64,000 nt of DNA from Niveispirillum lacus (GTDB lineage: Bacteria > Pseudomonadota > Alphaproteobacteria > Azospirillales > Azospirillaceae). Positions 8,828 to 17,794 of this stretch are shown here, in pieces; position 1 is the first letter of the stretch; the number at the start of each line of letters is the position of its first letter. The notes under the pieces were generated by a model, which searched no databases, was not told the DNA's origin, and worked only from the letters and a program-made list of their open reading frames with translations. Made by a program: the position numbers and the translations under genes. Location of the stretch: positions 434,001 through 498,000 of the forward strand of contig NZ_NOXU01000030.1 in NCBI RefSeq assembly GCF_002251795.1. Reading direction: 5' to 3'.

Positions 8828-9448
8828 ATGACGGCTGGGTTAAAGACATTCCTTCATGCCGGATGCGGCGAGAAGCGGCGCCAGAATACGACCAAGGTCT
8901 TTGCTGGTGATGACTGGCAGGAGATCCGGCTCGACATCGACCCCGCAGTTGGTGCGGACATTGTGGGGCCGATGACCAAGATGGACATGATCGCCACCGG
9001 TTCCATCGACGCCGTCTATTCCTCGCACAGCTTGGAGCACCATTACGCCCATGAGGTGCCGGTCGCCCTGGCCGAATGCCGCAGAATTTTGAAGCCGGAT
9101 GGCTTCATGATCATTGTCTGCCCCGATCTGCAGGGGATTGCCACCCTGGTGGCGAAAGGCCGGTTGATGGAACCGTATGCCGTGTCGCCGGCAGGTCCCA
9201 TTGCCGCCATCGATGTTCTGTTCGGTTATCGTCCGTCGCTGGCGGCGGGAAACCAGTTCATGCTTCATCGTACGGGTTTCACCCGTGACAGCATGGCGGC
9301 GGCCTTGAAGGATGCCGGTTTCAAGGCGATTGCTGGCATCTCGCGTGGTTATCCATTCTTCGATCTGTGGATGGTCGCCTCCAACGCGGCCCTCAACGAT
9401 AATGCTCTGCGGGAACTGGCTGCGGCGCATTTTCCCGAAGAGCGATAG
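8828..9448 (+). CDS. Class I SAM-dependent methyltransferase
   Basis: A 206-residue small methyltransferase of the Methyltransf_11 type. The SAM loop is FLHAGCGEKR, the acidic residue lies in RLDIDP, and the post-I region is AVYSSHSLEHHYAHEVP followed by ILKPDGFMIIVCPD. Proteins of this size with HAGCG often modify surface sugars or lipids, but the substrate is not evident. It lies 38 bp before mgtE on the same strand, and there is no other functional link. Confidence 0.8.
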   Translation: MTAGLKTFLHAGCGEKRRQNTTKVFAGDDWQEIRLDIDPAVGADIVGPMTKMDMIATGSIDAVYSSHSLEHHYAHEVPVALAECRRILKPDGFMIIVCPDLQGIATLVAKGRLMEPYAVSPAGPIAAIDVLFGYRPSLAAGNQFMLHRTGFTRDSMAAALKDAGFKAIAGISRGYPFFDLWMVASNAALNDNALRELAAAHFPEER

Positions 9449-9486
9449 GGTCGCGTTCCGGTGCGGCATTGATTGAGGGGCGGGGT

Positions 9487-10848
9487 GTGACCGTGCAGGA
9501 CACTGACCGGGCGCAGATGCATGAGATCTCCGATTTCCTGGATGCCGGCGATGCACAAAGCGCTGCGGCGGCCCTGGCGGAACTGCACCCGTCCGATATT
9601 GCCGACCTGCTGGAGCAGGCGGATGAGGATCGGCGCGAACTGCTGATCGCGCTGCTGCGGCCGCAATTTGACGCGGAAATTCTGGCCTATCTCTCGATTG
9701 ATCTGCGTGACGAGGTGATCGAGCGGCTGGAGCCCAAGGCATTGGCTGCGGCCGTGGCCGAACTGGATACCGACGACGCTGTCGATGTGATTCAGGATTT
9801 GGATGAAGAGGCGCAGCGATCCATCCTCGCCAACCTGCCGCCCGAGGCCCGTGCCCTGGTTGAGGAGGGCTTGACCTACCCGGAATATTCCGCCGGTCGC
9901 CTGATGGGCCGGCAGTTTGTTTCGGTCCCGGAATTCTGGACCGTGGGCGGGTTGCTGGATTATCTGCGCGCCGCTGCCACTAGCGAAGACACTGATCTGC
10001 CCGAGGAGTTCTACGACATCTTTGTGGTCGACCCAATGCATCGGGTGGTCGGCAGTGTGCCGCTGTCGCGTGTGCTGCGGTCCAGACGCGGGGTGAAGCT
10101 GGTGGATATCCTGCATGAGGATATTCATCGTATTGCCGTCACCATGGACCAGGAGGAGGTGGCACGCCTGTTCCGCAATTATGGTCTGGTCTCGGCCCCC
10201 GTGGTTGATGCGGGCGGGCGGTTGGTTGGGGTCATCACCGTTGATGACGTGGTGGACGTGATTGAAGAGGAGGCGGAGGCCGACCTGCTGGCCATGGGCG
10301 GCGTGGGGGAGGATGACCTCTACCGTGCGGTGCTGTCCACGGCGCGCTCGCGTTTCCGCTGGTTGGCCTTCAATGTGGTGACGGCCCTGATTTCGGCCAC
10401 TGTCATCAACCAGTTCACCAACACCATTGCCCAGGTCGTGGCCCTGGCCGCCTTGATGCCCATTGTGGCCAGCATGGGCGGCAATGCCGGCACCCAGGCG
10501 CTGACGGTCGCGGTGCGGGCCTTGGCGACCAAGGAACTGACCACCGCCAATGCCGCCCGCGTTATCGGCAAAGAAGTGCTGGTGGGGCTGCTGAACGGAA
10601 TGGCCCTGGCCGGTATTGTCGGTGGGATCGCTTTCCTTTGGTTCGGTCAGTCACTGATCGGCCTGGTGATCGCCGGCGCCATGGTCATCAATCTGATCTG
10701 TGCCGGTTTGTTTGGCGGTCTGATCCCTTTTGTGCTGGACCGGATGAAAATCGACCCGGCCGTCGCTTCCGGTGTTTTCCTGACCATGGTCACCGATGTG
10801 GTCGGCTTTCTGGCTTTTCTGGGTCTGGCCACAGTCATTCTGCTGTGA
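9487..10848 (+). CDS. mgtE: Magnesium transporter MgtE
   Basis: A 453-residue inner-membrane Mg2+ channel. The N-terminal helical domain (about 25-125) carries the LHPSDIADLLEQ and VIERLEPKALAAAVAELDTDDAVDVIQDL repeats. A CBS pair follows (about 130-255), containing VVDPMHRVVGSVPL and GLVSAPVVDAGGRLVGVITVDDVVDVIEEEA. Five membrane helices occupy the C-terminus, with the pore segment MPIVASMGGNAGTQALTV. I chose GTG 9487 because GAGGGG stands 6 bases upstream; a TTG at 9469 lacks a Shine-Dalgarno. I see no M-box-like leader; gating by the cytosolic domains is the known control. Confidence 0.94.
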   Translation: MTVQDTDRAQMHEISDFLDAGDAQSAAAALAELHPSDIADLLEQADEDRRELLIALLRPQFDAEILAYLSIDLRDEVIERLEPKALAAAVAELDTDDAVDVIQDLDEEAQRSILANLPPEARALVEEGLTYPEYSAGRLMGRQFVSVPEFWTVGGLLDYLRAAATSEDTDLPEEFYDIFVVDPMHRVVGSVPLSRVLRSRRGVKLVDILHEDIHRIAVTMDQEEVARLFRNYGLVSAPVVDAGGRLVGVITVDDVVDVIEEEAEADLLAMGGVGEDDLYRAVLSTARSRFRWLAFNVVTALISATVINQFTNTIAQVVALAALMPIVASMGGNAGTQALTVAVRALATKELTTANAARVIGKEVLVGLLNGMALAGIVGGIAFLWFGQSLIGLVIAGAMVINLICAGLFGGLIPFVLDRMKIDPAVASGVFLTMVTDVVGFLAFLGLATVILL

Positions 10849-11140
10849 CAGGGGGCCCAGGCGCATTGGATGCCTTGGCCATACCAGGGGGGCTTCTGCA
10901 TAAAGCCGACCGCCGTTCGATATCATGCCTGCGCATGATGACTGGCCTGCGCCGAATCCTTCTCTGCGTTCTGTTCGTCGACAGCGCTGGTGTCTTCGGT
11001 CTGGCGGCAAGTTTTCATTTTAAAAACGGCCAGGACCCTTCAGCGGTTCTTAGTTTATTATTCTGGAGCAAAGGCTGAAATATAATTTTGATTATGCGTA
11101 TTATTTTGCAATAATATTGCCACAATTTTGCGCGGCCAGA

Positions 11141-11158
11141 GCGCAAATCTCTTTGCGC
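11141..11158 (+). promoter_or_regulatory. Inverted repeat upstream of the TonB receptor
   Basis: Perfect 7-bp arms GCGCAAA and TTTGCGC with a 4-nt spacer sit in the AT-rich leader of the receptor gene. This is a plausible operator for a dimeric regulator; the regulator is unknown. Confidence 0.45.
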
Positions 11159-11181
11159 AATGCCTGAAACGAAACATAGTA

Positions 11182-11195
11182 ACTATTGCAATAGT
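11182..11195 (+). promoter_or_regulatory. 14-bp perfect palindrome upstream of the TonB receptor
   Basis: ACTATTGCAATAGT is a perfect 14-bp palindrome within the AT-rich leader, about 230 bp before the receptor start. Its symmetry suggests a transcription factor operator. It does not match a Fur box that I recognise. Confidence 0.45.
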
Positions 11196-11411
11196 ATTTT
11201 GGTAATTAATAACCCCGTTTCAGCCAGCAATGCGATATAATGTTACAATTTTACAGGGGTATTGCAGACGTGCAACAGGTGCAGACCTCTTTACGGACGA
11301 TACGTACGCTCTCCTTGTCGCAAGAATTTCGGCGTCGTTAACTGCTGCTAACCTGTGAGGTCTCGGACATGCCGGATGGAGTGGGCCGCCGGTCGCCTTG
11401 TGGGGATAAAA

Positions 11412-14400
11412 ATGGGGTTAGAGATGAAAATTCAACAGAAGCTGCCGGGACGCGCTATTCGCGCGGCCCTCCTGACAGGCGTTGCCGCGACCTTCGTGAA
11501 CGGTTCCACCGCTATTGCCCAGAGCGCACCGGCTGCCGGTGCAGAACCTCTGGTGCTGGAAGAAATCATCGTCACGGGTTCGCGCATCGCGTCGCCGAAC
11601 GCGACCTCTCCGGTGCCCGTCACGAGCGTGACAGCGGAGCAGTTGGTGCTGAAGGGCAATGTGTCCTTGGGCGATGCAATGAACAAGCTGCCCTCCTTCC
11701 GCTCCACCTTCTCTCAGGCTAACTCAACAGCCTTTATCGGCACCGCTGGCCTCAACGTGCTGGATCTGCGGGGTCAGGGGACTGCTCGTACGCTGGTCAT
11801 GGTGAACGGGCGTCGTCACATCACCGCACAGCCCGGCTCCTTCACCGTTGATACCAACACCATTCCGTCCGATCTGCTGGAACGGGTTGATGTCGTGACG
11901 GGCGGCAATTCGGCTGTCTATGGTTCCGACGCCGTGGCCGGTGTCGTCAACTTCGTCACCAAGCGCAACTTTGAGGGCACCACGGCCCGCCTGCAGGTGG
12001 GCACGTCCGGCAAGGGCGACCGTGACTCCTACACTGCCAGCGTGGCAACGGGCATCAGTCTCGATGAAGGGCGTGGCAATTTCGCCATGTCGTTCGAGAT
12101 GGCGGACTCCGACACGCTTTATTTCACCGACCGTGACAGCCAGACCGGTGCTTTCTCTGGCCGCAGCCAGTTTAACCTCACCGAAAACGTGATCGGCGAG
12201 CCCTCGACGGGCAATGGTACGGCTGACCGTACCTTCCTGCGTGGTATCCGCAATATTACGATTTCCGAAGGTGGCCTCTACACCTCCACATGCCCGGCTT
12301 TGCCTGCGACGACGGCTGCCAACTATGCGGCAGTTGTTGCCCGCCGTGCCCTGAACTGTACGGGCCAGCGCAGCAATACCGGGGCTGAGTTGGGCAAGAC
12401 CTTTGTCTTTAATGATAGCGGTCAACTCGTCGAGAACGTGGTCACAACTGACTTCCGTCCGTTCGGGTCGGGTAACTCCATCGGCGGCCAGGGTTCCACC
12501 CTTCGCCTGACCGGCATGTTGCAGCCGGGCTTGGAGCGCAAGTCGTCGAACATCATCGCGCATTATGAAGTCGCCCCTGCATTCCGCCCGTTCATCGAGG
12601 CGAAATATGTTGAGGTGACGGCCAATCAGGAAGGCCAGCCGACCTTCCACAACAACAGCTTCAGCATCGATAACCCGTTCCTGTCTGCCGCGAGCCGCGC
12701 CCTGCTGGTGAACAGCTTGGCGCCTGGCGCGACGACCTTCACTGCACAACGCTTCAACGTTGACTTTGGTGGTCGCGGCGAACAGCATACACGCGATACC
12801 TATCGTATCGTTGTTGGTGCCGACGGCGAGTTCAATGATGATTGGCGCTATGAGGCGTCGATCAATTACGGCCACGTCGACACCTATTATGAAACCAATG
12901 GCAACATCATCACGGCCAAGTTCAACAATGCCCGTGATGCCGTCCGTAATGCCGCTGGGACCATCGTTTGCCGTGTCAATGCCGATGCGTCGACGACCAA
13001 CGACGATCCGTCCTGCGTGCCGGTCAACCTGTTCGGCAATGGTTCTGTCTCTCGTGAAGCCCTGAACTATTTCGGCTACACCTCCTCGCGCAAGCAGCAG
13101 GCGACCGAGTTTGTTGGCAGCGCCTTCGTGAGCGGTGACAGTTCGCAATTGTTTGAGCTGCCTGCCGGCCCGGCCAGCTTCGCCATTGGTGGTGAGTATC
13201 GCCGTGAAACCGCGTACTCCATCTACGACGATGTTACTGCCAGCGGTGTGACCTTCCTGAATGCCTTTGCTCCCTTCCGTCCGCCTGCGATGGAAGTGAC
13301 GGAAGGCTTCGCCGAACTGCGCGTGCCGTTGCTGGCCGATCTGCCATTCGCCGAGGAACTGTCGCTGAATGGTTCGGGTCGCCTGTCGCACTACAACAAT
13401 GATGTCGGCACGGTGTTCGCTTATAATTTCGGTGGCACTTACGCCCCGACCAGCGATATCCGTTTCCGCAGCGGATATGCACGGTCAGTGCGCGCACCGA
13501 CCCTGCTCAACCTGCACGGTGCTTCGACGCAGGGATTTGTGAACGGCCTGAATGACCCCTGCAGCGCCAACAACATCAATAACAACCCCAACCGCCGGAC
13601 CAACTGCGCTGCGGCGCGCGTGCCGACGACGGAAGTTGTCAACGGCGTGACCGTTCCCTGGACCAACACCCCGGCATCGGGCGTGTCTGGCGTCAGCTCC
13701 GGTAACCCCGACCTCACCGAAGAACGCGGCACCAGCATCACCATTGGTTTTGTCGCCACGCCGGACTTCATCGACGGTCTGACCCTGTCGGCCGACTATT
13801 ATTCGATCAAGATCAAGGACGTGATCAACACCCTGGGCGGTCAGACGATCATCGACCAGTGCTATGACAGCCCGAGCGGGATCAACAACGCCTATTGCGC
13901 TGCTGTGTTCCGTAACGCGGATGGCACGTTTGCGGGTCAGTCGAACCGTATCGTTGGTGGGGCCACCGTATCCTTCCCGACCACCGGTCCGGCTTATCGC
14001 GCGGGTCCGTTCAACTTCGCCAACCAGAAGACGGAAGGCATTGACGTTGACCTGACCTACGAGGTGATGCTGACGGATGACATCAAGGCGGATTTCCGCA
14101 CCCTGGTGTCGTATCTGATCAAGCGTGACGAATTCACCGACATCACGCTGCCCGACTACCGTACCCAGGTAAAGGGCACCTTGGGCGATCCGGAATGGTC
14201 GGGCACGTTTGACGCTGACTTTAAGTGGAAAGAGTTCAATATCGGTTATGGCCTGCGCTATATCGGTAAGCAGGCCATCACCGACTGGGAAGTTCAGCAC
14301 GCTGTCGACGGCCGTCCGGCCACCAACCCCGATGGTTGGCCGCGCAAGTACTACTCGGCCGCCTATCTGCACGATATCCGGTTTGGGTATGAAGTCACCG

Positions 14401-14537
14401 AGGAGATCCGTCTCTATGGTGGTGTCGATAACTTCACCAACAGCCTGCCCCCGTTTGACCTGCTGGGGACGACCGATGGTGAGGCCTATGACAATATCGG
14501 CCGTTACTTCTACTTGGGTGTTCAGGCTAAGTTCTAA
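11412..14537 (+). CDS. TonB-dependent receptor
   Basis: A 1041-residue outer-membrane receptor that would import a large or scarce substrate using TonB energy. It has a signal peptide (RAALLTGVAATF...AIAQ) and a TonB-box-like EEIIVTGSRI. The plug domain is typical: DLRGQGTARTLVMVNGRR and ERVDVVTGGNSAVYGSDAVAGVVNFVTKR. A large beta-barrel ends in the aromatic signature YFYLGVQAKF with terminal Phe. The length and many Asn/Thr-rich loops fit the big Caulobacter/sphingomonad-type receptors often used for glycans or other organic substrates (inference). ATG 11412 follows GGGGAT; ATG 11424 is an alternative. No transporter or catabolic genes adjoin it, so the ligand is unknown. Confidence 0.92.
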   Translation: MGLEMKIQQKLPGRAIRAALLTGVAATFVNGSTAIAQSAPAAGAEPLVLEEIIVTGSRIASPNATSPVPVTSVTAEQLVLKGNVSLGDAMNKLPSFRSTFSQANSTAFIGTAGLNVLDLRGQGTARTLVMVNGRRHITAQPGSFTVDTNTIPSDLLERVDVVTGGNSAVYGSDAVAGVVNFVTKRNFEGTTARLQVGTSGKGDRDSYTASVATGISLDEGRGNFAMSFEMADSDTLYFTDRDSQTGAFSGRSQFNLTENVIGEPSTGNGTADRTFLRGIRNITISEGGLYTSTCPALPATTAANYAAVVARRALNCTGQRSNTGAELGKTFVFNDSGQLVENVVTTDFRPFGSGNSIGGQGSTLRLTGMLQPGLERKSSNIIAHYEVAPAFRPFIEAKYVEVTANQEGQPTFHNNSFSIDNPFLSAASRALLVNSLAPGATTFTAQRFNVDFGGRGEQHTRDTYRIVVGADGEFNDDWRYEASINYGHVDTYYETNGNIITAKFNNARDAVRNAAGTIVCRVNADASTTNDDPSCVPVNLFGNGSVSREALNYFGYTSSRKQQATEFVGSAFVSGDSSQLFELPAGPASFAIGGEYRRETAYSIYDDVTASGVTFLNAFAPFRPPAMEVTEGFAELRVPLLADLPFAEELSLNGSGRLSHYNNDVGTVFAYNFGGTYAPTSDIRFRSGYARSVRAPTLLNLHGASTQGFVNGLNDPCSANNINNNPNRRTNCAAARVPTTEVVNGVTVPWTNTPASGVSGVSSGNPDLTEERGTSITIGFVATPDFIDGLTLSADYYSIKIKDVINTLGGQTIIDQCYDSPSGINNAYCAAVFRNADGTFAGQSNRIVGGATVSFPTTGPAYRAGPFNFANQKTEGIDVDLTYEVMLTDDIKADFRTLVSYLIKRDEFTDITLPDYRTQVKGTLGDPEWSGTFDADFKWKEFNIGYGLRYIGKQAITDWEVQHAVDGRPATNPDGWPRKYYSAAYLHDIRFGYEVTEEIRLYGGVDNFTNSLPPFDLLGTTDGEAYDNIGRYFYLGVQAKF

Positions 14538-15170
14538 TCCGCCTTTGCACCGATAGGTTTGAGTTGGCGGGTGTAGCAGACATTTGTCAGACGGCGTGGG
14601 GGCACCCCCTCGGGCCGACCTTACCGAAGTCCGCTGCACCTGCCAGACCGACCAGCTTGACTACCGATCTGCCAAGCCCCTGTGTTTTGGCCGATCGGTG
14701 TCTGGTTTCTTGGTACCCGGCACCGCTCTGGTGCTCAATATCATGGCGGCAAAGGGCCGCCGCCCGCCGCGACGGGCAGAGAACACGAAATCGGCTACTT
14801 GTGGTGATGGCCGCCCGCCGCCATTCTGTGACCGTCGCTCCCGGTGATGTTAGGGTAACGACGATGGGCTATGTGGCACGACAAGGTGACCTGCGTCCAA
14901 TCTGAAAGGATTGGATCATCGCAGGACCGGCCCGATTGTCGGGGAATGTGATTTGTCGTTTGTTGCTCGCCGCACAATCAATGCAGCAATCCCGGTATTA
15001 CCGGGAATGGGGCGCCGCGCGCGGCGATGGTGACCCTGATGGTTTGGTGGCTCGACCGCCGGCCACGCTCCACCGTTCTACACCAGGGTTCTTTCGCTCA
15101 ATGACGGTACTCGGGCGATGGGGACCGCCTTGACACTGACCATTGGTCAGCATCAAGGCGGGAAGGGCGC
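14538..15170 (+). other. 633-bp intergenic stretch without a supportable gene
   Basis: Short open frames exist on both strands (for example 14584-14847), but none has a ribosome binding site or recognisable product. Visible structure includes a perfect 7-bp hairpin at 14896-14915 (TCCAATC/GATTGGA), a CCCGGTA-TT-ACCGGG element near 14994-15010 and the nested hairpin at 15125-15161. The stretch could hide a small RNA, but I cannot show this. Confidence 0.4.
15125..15161 (-). terminator. Nested hairpin downstream of yajC
   Basis: Outer arms CCGCCTTGA / TCAAGGCGG enclose inner arms CTGACC / GGTCAG, giving a long interrupted stem 10 bp beyond the yajC stop. No T-tract follows, so it may be a terminator or an mRNA 3' end stabiliser. 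Confidence 0.5.
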
Positions 15171-15509
15171 TTAGCGTTCGTCGCCTGCCGGCTCTGTCTT
15201 GGCCAGCACGGCGGTGATGGTGGAGCGCAGGACGCGGACGCGGACATTTTCGGCGATTTCCACCGTTGCTTCGTCGTCGGCGACCTTGACGATGGTGCCG
15301 ACGATACCGCCGCCGGTGACGACCTTGTCACCCCGGCGCAGCGCTTCCAGCATCGCCTTGTGCTCTTTCAGCTTCTTTTGCTGCGGACGGATCAGCAGGA
15401 AATAGAAGACGACAAAAATCAGCACCAGCGGGGCCAGCGACATCAGGGATTCCATGCCGCCACCCGGCGCACCGGCAGCGGCCTGGGCATAGGCCGTGGA
15501 AATGAACAT
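15171..15509 (-). CDS. yajC: Preprotein translocase subunit YajC
   Basis: A 112-residue inner-membrane accessory of the Sec translocon (SecDF-YajC). A single membrane helix (LAPLVLIFVVFYFLLIRPQQKKLKEH) is followed by the conserved cytosolic domain LRRGDKVVTGGGIVGTIVKV. I start at ATG 15509, where GAGGAG lies 6 bases upstream and the product begins MFISTAYAQ, as in many alphaproteobacterial homologues. The frame's 44 extra upstream codons are not credible. The DUF815 ATPase gene diverges from it, as commonly seen in alphaproteobacteria. secD/secF are not in the window. Confidence 0.96.
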   Translation of the reverse strand: MFISTAYAQAAAGAPGGGMESLMSLAPLVLIFVVFYFLLIRPQQKKLKEHKAMLEALRRGDKVVTGGGIVGTIVKVADDEATVEIAENVRVRVLRSTITAVLAKTEPAGDER

Positions 15510-15714
15510 CAACTGCTCCTCGAATTCTGCTAAATGGCCGGCGGTGCCGGCAGCGGGACTATACAAGCCATCGGGGCCGTTGCAACTGAAACCGGCCAAC
15601 TGCCATGCGGCAACCGGGCTTCGGCACGCAGCCGGCCCCATGCTAGCGTGCGGCCATCACATCTGGTCCCAGCACCCTGGCCGTGCAAGGGGCAGCAACA
15701 TTATTTAGAGTGAT

Positions 15715-16578
15715 ATGATCATGGCTGAACCGGATCTCGTTGCCCTCCTGTCCCGTATCGCCGATGCTTTGGACCGGCTGGCTCCGCCGGCGCGACCCAC
15801 CGGCGATTTGTCGGCCGCCAATGCCTTTGTCTGGCATGCGGACAGCCTGTCCCTGACCCCGGTGGCCCGTGTCGCTTATGTTGAGTATGACCTGCTGAAA
15901 GGTATCGACCGGCAGAAGGCCCAGTTGCTGGAGAATACGGCGCGTTTCGCCCGCGGTCTGCCGGCCAACAACGCCCTGCTCTGGGGCGCACGCGGCATGG
16001 GCAAAAGCTCCATCGTCAAGGCGGTGCATGCTCGCGTGAACCGCGACGCCCCCGGCTCCCTGGCGCTGGTCGAAATTCACCGCGACGATATCCCGACGCT
16101 GGGCCGGCTGCTGGAGGTGCTGCGTGGCGCCGACCGCCGCTGCATCCTGTTCTGCGATGATCTTTCCTTCAGCCATGATGATGGCGACTACAAGTCACTG
16201 AAGGCCCTGTTGGAAGGCGGGATTGAGGGGCGGCCCGACAATGTCGTGCTCTACGCCACCTCCAACCGCCGCCACCTGATGCCGCGCGACATGATCGAGA
16301 ATGAGCGGTCGACCGCCATCAACCCGTCCGAGGCGGTCGAGGAAAAGATCAGCCTGTCTGACCGTTTCGGCCTGTGGCTGGGCTTCCATGCCTGTGATCA
16401 GGACAGCTATTTCGCCATGGTCGAAGGGTACGCTGCCGCCCATGGGCTGGACCTGACGGTGGAACAGTTGCGCGCCGCGGCCGTCGAATGGTCAGTCACG
16501 CGCGGTAACCGCTCCGGCCGTGTGGCCTGGCAGTTGATCCAGGATCTGGCGGGGGCAGCGGGCAAAAAACTGGTGTGA
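15715..16578 (+). CDS. DUF815 family AAA-type ATP-binding protein
   Basis: A 287-residue predicted P-loop ATPase. Walker A is GARGMGKSSIV, and Walker B is RCILFCDDLSF, where two Asp residues replace the usual DE pair. A sensor-like ATSNRRHLMP segment follows. These match the DUF815 family, found beside yajC in many alphaproteobacteria; its biological role is not established. Two ATG codons (15715 and 15721) are possible starts, each with a weak Shine-Dalgarno. The N-terminal 40 residues are helical and divergent. Confidence 0.85.
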   Translation: MIMAEPDLVALLSRIADALDRLAPPARPTGDLSAANAFVWHADSLSLTPVARVAYVEYDLLKGIDRQKAQLLENTARFARGLPANNALLWGARGMGKSSIVKAVHARVNRDAPGSLALVEIHRDDIPTLGRLLEVLRGADRRCILFCDDLSFSHDDGDYKSLKALLEGGIEGRPDNVVLYATSNRRHLMPRDMIENERSTAINPSEAVEEKISLSDRFGLWLGFHACDQDSYFAMVEGYAAAHGLDLTVEQLRAAAVEWSVTRGNRSGRVAWQLIQDLAGAAGKKLV

Positions 16579-16702
16579 CGGCCCAAGGCGGCACGCCACA
16601 GCGCGGGTCCTTATCCTGCCGAAGGGGGGGGGCTGCCCCCGCGCTGCCGGCATTTGAGGCCCCTGAAAGGCGGGAGCCTGTTCCCGTTCACGCAATCACG
16701 CG

Positions 16703-17743
16703 CTAGCGCACAAAAAGCGGACCGGTTTCAAAGCTGCTGCGCTGGCCCAGATCTTGTTCGTGCCGGGCCAGCCATTCATCGGCGGCGGCCCGGCCCGTAT
16801 CGCGCAGGTCGGTCAGAAAACCCCAGTCGGCATTGAGTTTGCTGGACACGCCCAGATGCCCCATGCGTTCCTCTGCTTCAATGCGATGCAGATAGACGGG
16901 GCGCATGCCCGATGCCTGCGTGGTCATCGCCCCGCGGGCCAACAGGCCATTCACCAGCTCAATGGACCGCAGCTCGCGCAGGAAGATGGAGTTAAAACTG
17001 ACCTCGTTGATCCGGTCGACAATCGCGGTCGGGTTGCGGGGCACATCCGGGCGTTCGATGGGCGTGACCTGAACGATCAGGATATCGTTGGTTCGACATT
17101 TCTTGATCAGCGGGTCCAGCACGGGATTGCCCATATAGCCGCCATCCCAATAATGCTCGCCATCAATCTGCACGGCCTGGAACAGGAAGGGCAGGCAGGC
17201 TGCGGCCAGCAGACAGTCGACCGACAGATCCTTGCCCTGGAAAAGGCGCAGCCGGCCACGGGCGACATTGGTGGCGCTGACAAACAGCCGCATGTCCGTC
17301 GCCTCGCGCAGCACCTTGAAATCAATCAGCCCTTCCAGAACATCGGCCAGCGGGTTCAACCCCAGCGGGTTGAACTGATAGGGCGACATCATCCGGATCA
17401 TCAGGTCGAACCCGGCATAGACCGGGTGCGCTTCGACATTGGGATTGCCTGTCAATTGTGTCAGGAACGAGGGGGAGAGCGGCCCGAAAGCATTGGCTTT
17501 GGCGACGCGGCGCCAGAATCGGTACAGCAGGTCACGGGCAGCCTGTGGTCCGCCGGTCAGCCAGCCATAGGCCATCAGCGCCCCGTTCATGGCCCCGGCG
17601 GAGGTGCCCGAAATCGCTTCCACCTCCAGCCGGTCCAACTCCAGCAACCGGTCCAGCACCCCCCAGGTGAAGGCCCCATGCGACCCACCCCCCTGCAAGG
17701 CGAGACCAACACGGGGGCGGGCGACAGTTCTGGATTGGGTCAT
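16703..17743 (-). CDS. Patatin-like phospholipase family protein
   Basis: A 346-residue serine hydrolase of the patatin family. The oxyanion loop is LALQGGGSHGAFTWGVLD, the nucleophile elbow is SGTSAG, and the catalytic Asp lies in YWDGGYMGNP, giving a complete Ser-Asp dyad. It lies 51 bp downstream of 3-hydroxybutyrate dehydrogenase on the same strand. That pairing suggests a role in PHB granule or ester turnover rather than general phospholipolysis (inference). No signal peptide is seen, so it is probably cytoplasmic. Confidence 0.9.
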   Translation of the reverse strand: MTQSRTVARPRVGLALQGGGSHGAFTWGVLDRLLELDRLEVEAISGTSAGAMNGALMAYGWLTGGPQAARDLLYRFWRRVAKANAFGPLSPSFLTQLTGNPNVEAHPVYAGFDLMIRMMSPYQFNPLGLNPLADVLEGLIDFKVLREATDMRLFVSATNVARGRLRLFQGKDLSVDCLLAAACLPFLFQAVQIDGEHYWDGGYMGNPVLDPLIKKCRTNDILIVQVTPIERPDVPRNPTAIVDRINEVSFNSIFLRELRSIELVNGLLARGAMTTQASGMRPVYLHRIEAEERMGHLGVSSKLNADWGFLTDLRDTGRAAADEWLARHEQDLGQRSSFETGPLFVR

Positions 17744-17794
17744 GATGGACTTTGTCTGGGGTGTGAAGAAGAAGCGTGCGGGCGGGGCTGGTGG

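Larger units (their letters stand above)
10849..11411 (+). other. Gene-free 560 bp with an AT-rich leader for the TonB receptor
   Basis: No convincing gene is visible between mgtE and the TonB-dependent receptor. By my count, 11041-11280 is about 38% G+C, far below the flanking coding DNA. The low-GC part holds several symmetric elements (listed separately) and repeated TTTTGCAATA/ATTTTGC-like words, consistent with a multi-site promoter region. A short frame near 10935-11078 lacks coding character. Confidence 0.6.

Noticed and set aside
9449-9486. Magnesium riboswitch ahead of mgtE
   Set aside because: The gap to the upstream gene is only 38 bp, too short for an M-box-type leader.
11724-13391. 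A 555-codon minus-strand frame inside the TonB receptor
   Set aside because: The plus strand keeps receptor plug and barrel motifs throughout; the reverse frame is a shadow.
14564-14905. Possible small genes in the 14.5-15.2 kb gap
   Set aside because: The frames overlap each other, lack ribosome-binding sites and show no protein-like pattern.
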